Made by a program: the position numbers and the translations under genes. Of a DNA stretch of 6,794 bases, positions 5,604 through 6,794 are shown in pieces. The notes beneath the pieces were generated by a model. It was not told the origin of the DNA, did no database searches, and worked only from the letters and a program-made list of their open reading frames with translations. The DNA is taken from NCBI GenBank assembly GCA_011052055.1, contig DRJW01000054.1, positions 1 through 6,794 on the forward strand, given 5' to 3'. This DNA comes from Nitrospirota bacterium. Lineage in GTDB: Bacteria; Nitrospinota_A; UBA7883. The number at the start of each line of letters is the position of its first letter. Positions within the stretch are counted from its first letter, which is position 1.

Positions 5604-6191
5604 ATGATAGAACCGCCCAAAGTCGGGAAAGGCATATTGTTTGTTCTTTCCGCCCCGTCAGGAGCGGGAAAAACAACTGTCGCTGAAATGGTTTTGCCAT
5701 CTGTTTCCGATCTGGACAGGTCGATATCCCACACAACCCGCTCTAAACGCCCCGAAGAGACCGACGGTATCGATTACTATTTCGTGGACGAGCGGACTTT
5801 TAAAAAAATGATGGACGACGATGAATTTATCGAATGGGCTAATGTTCATGGCGCCATGTACGGCACATCGTTTAAAACCATCGAGAAAGTGTTAGAGAAC
5901 GCGGATCGCGATCTTCTGCTCATAATCGACGTGCAGGGAGCCGAGGCGCTTAGAAACAAGGATATCCATAGCCGATCAATTTTCCTTCTTCCGCCCTCTT
6001 TGGAAGAGCTTGAAAGGCGTTTAACGGGGAGGGGAACCGAATCCTCTGGCAAATTGAAAATCAGGCTGGACGCGGCCAAAAACGAGATGAAGCAGAAAGA
6101 AAAATTCGATTACGTAATTGTAAACGATGACCTTGATATCGCTGTTAAGGAATTAATAGCGGTGATCAACAAAGAGCGGGCCTTGAGATGA
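5604..6191 (+). CDS. gmk: Guanylate kinase
   Basis: This essential cytoplasmic enzyme phosphorylates GMP to GDP with ATP. It is 195 aa, slightly shorter than the E. coli enzyme. LSAPSGAGKTT (15-25) is the P-loop in the SAPSGAGK form also found in E. coli. The GMP-binding region includes SISHTTRSKRPEETDGIDYY (40-59) and WANVHGAMYGTS (78-89). IDVQGAEALR (108-117) is the conserved strand after the GMP site. SIFLLPPSLEELERRLTGRG (125-144) precedes the lid, and DYVIVNDD (169-176) is the typical C-terminal motif. The gene follows yicC by 12 bp in the same frame. The Shine-Dalgarno is weak (the GGGCG region), so translation may depend on ribosomes finishing yicC. Confidence 0.97.
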   Translation: MIEPPKVGKGILFVLSAPSGAGKTTVAEMVLPSVSDLDRSISHTTRSKRPEETDGIDYYFVDERTFKKMMDDDEFIEWANVHGAMYGTSFKTIEKVLENADRDLLLIIDVQGAEALRNKDIHSRSIFLLPPSLEELERRLTGRGTESSGKLKIRLDAAKNEMKQKEKFDYVIVNDDLDIAVKELIAVINKERALR

Positions 6192-6213
6192 TGGCCCTGA
6201 CCGGATGCATTAT

Positions 6214-6233
6214 CCCGTTTTAACAAAACAGGG
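6214..6233 (+). terminator. Small hairpin after gmk, weak terminator candidate
   Basis: CCCGTTTT and AAAACaGGG pair as an 8-bp stem with one bulged A and a 3-nt loop, 22 bp past the gmk stop. A-rich sequence and then only TTT follow, so it lacks the U-tract of an intrinsic terminator. It may attenuate or stabilise the transcript rather than end it. Confidence 0.25.
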
Positions 6234-6257
6234 AAAAATTTCGACGTCTCTTTCCAT

Positions 6258-6653
6258 ATGAATGGCTCCAGACTTTTATACCTGATCGAAGGCGATATCC
6301 CCCTGCTGACGTTTCTGCTGGTTTGGGCCGGCATACTTGCCCTCAACGGTAACATCCGCCAGCATAAAAAAGTCGCCTTTGCTCACGCCATAGCGACCCT
6401 GGCGTCATACCTGTTAATAATCATTCTCGTAAGGGCCGGATACGAGGTTGGCGGGAACGCGCCCAGATGGATTATGAACATACACCATGCGATTATTTAC
6501 GCCATTCCCCCGGCCCTTGTATGCCTTATGGTGACCGGGCTAAAGAGAAAGCGCAGAATACATCGAGGCTTCGCTTTGTTTTACGTCTTAACCTGGTCCG
6601 GGGCGCTCTTGACCGGTCTGATAATATTGATGAAAGTGAAAAAATGGATATGA
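6258..6653 (+). CDS. Small four-helix membrane protein, DUF420-like
   Basis: This is a 131-aa protein with four clear hydrophobic segments (about 12-29, 40-60, 76-95 and 104-125), so it is integral to the inner membrane. The histidine pattern resembles DUF420: His36 and His43 flanking the start of helix 2, His76-His77 at the start of helix 3, and RIHRGFA (100-106) before helix 4, which contains LTWSGALLTG (111-120). DUF420 proteins are often found near cytochrome oxidase and haem genes and may bind haem, but nothing like that is adjacent here. The ATG at 6258 is the only usual start: the frame is open back to a stop at 6198 but has no other ATG, GTG or TTG. There is no visible Shine-Dalgarno. 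The family assignment is from pattern only and is moderately sure; function is unknown. Confidence 0.72.
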   Translation: MNGSRLLYLIEGDIPLLTFLLVWAGILALNGNIRQHKKVAFAHAIATLASYLLIIILVRAGYEVGGNAPRWIMNIHHAIIYAIPPALVCLMVTGLKRKRRIHRGFALFYVLTWSGALLTGLIILMKVKKWI

Positions 6654-6660
6654 AGCATAT

Positions 6661-6794
6661 ATAGGGAGCCTCTAAAAATTCATTTCTGCTACAATCGGCT
6701 TAAAAGGCGCCATGCTTCGTTGACGAGTCAAAATCGTCCTCAGAGTAGTTACTACTACGCTTGCGGCTATTTTGTCTCGCCGCCTCGCCTGACG
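6661..6794. repeat. Non-coding, repeat-like region running off the right edge
   Basis: No plus-strand gene is supported here. The stretch contains two tight dyads: TTGAC-GA-GTCAA (6720-6731) and AGTAG-TTA-CTACT (6744-6756). It also has an extended -10-like TGCTACAAT (6687-6695). On the minus strand one frame is open from 6794 to a TAG at 6674-6672 (40 codons), rich in Arg and Val/Thr and unlike any family I recognise. Dense short dyads, GC-rich tails and a sharp change of texture suggest a dispersed intergenic or MITE-like repeat that is cut by the window. Alternatives are the 3' end of a minus-strand gene or a promoter region. Confidence 0.4.

Noticed and set aside
5396..5736. Minus-strand frames of 112 and 71 codons over the yicC-gmk junction
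   Set aside because: They are shadows of two strongly conserved plus-strand genes.
6467..6664. Plus-strand frame of 65 codons overlapping the DUF420-like gene
   Set aside because: It lies in another phase of a clear membrane protein and has no membrane segment or motif of its own.

Overview
The window comes from a bacterium, most likely an uncultured Gram-negative of the deltaproteobacterial/Nitrospinota type. I base this on the moderate GC content, the yicC-gmk pair and the mix of families; the lineage is a guess, because nothing here is diagnostic. There are ten protein-coding genes, one cut by the left edge. I see no tRNA, rRNA, CRISPR array or recognisable insertion sequence.

Left part (1-3071): a redox/electrophile-stress-like cassette. 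On the minus strand an HxlR (DUF24) regulator overlaps the start of a class I SAM methyltransferase by 8 bp. Divergent from them, on the plus strand, are a nitroreductase-family flavoprotein, a triple iron-sulfur-domain protein (CDGSH / 4Fe-4S mono-cluster / CDGSH) and a pirin-family bicupin. The divergent intergenic region carries an imperfect inverted repeat (7-6-7) that is a good candidate operator for the HxlR protein. In studied HxlR systems (YodB, HypR) nitroreductases are typical targets, so one regulator controlling both sides is a reasonable inference.

Middle (3193-4190): azlC and azlD, a two-subunit branched-chain amino acid exporter with a 4-bp ATGA overlap. The AzlC start has no Shine-Dalgarno and sits on a TATAAT hexamer.

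Right part (4297-6653): a housekeeping run of ridA (enamine/imine deaminase), yicC (endoribonuclease) and gmk (guanylate kinase), closely spaced and probably one operon. A small four-helix membrane protein resembling DUF420 follows. The last 140 bases are non-coding on the plus strand. They contain short dyads, a minus-strand frame open to the window edge, and a motif shared with the ridA upstream region; this looks like the edge of a dispersed intergenic repeat.

No clearly new system is visible. The most interesting items are the HxlR-controlled redox cassette with its candidate operator, the three-cluster iron-sulfur protein, and the repeat-like right edge.
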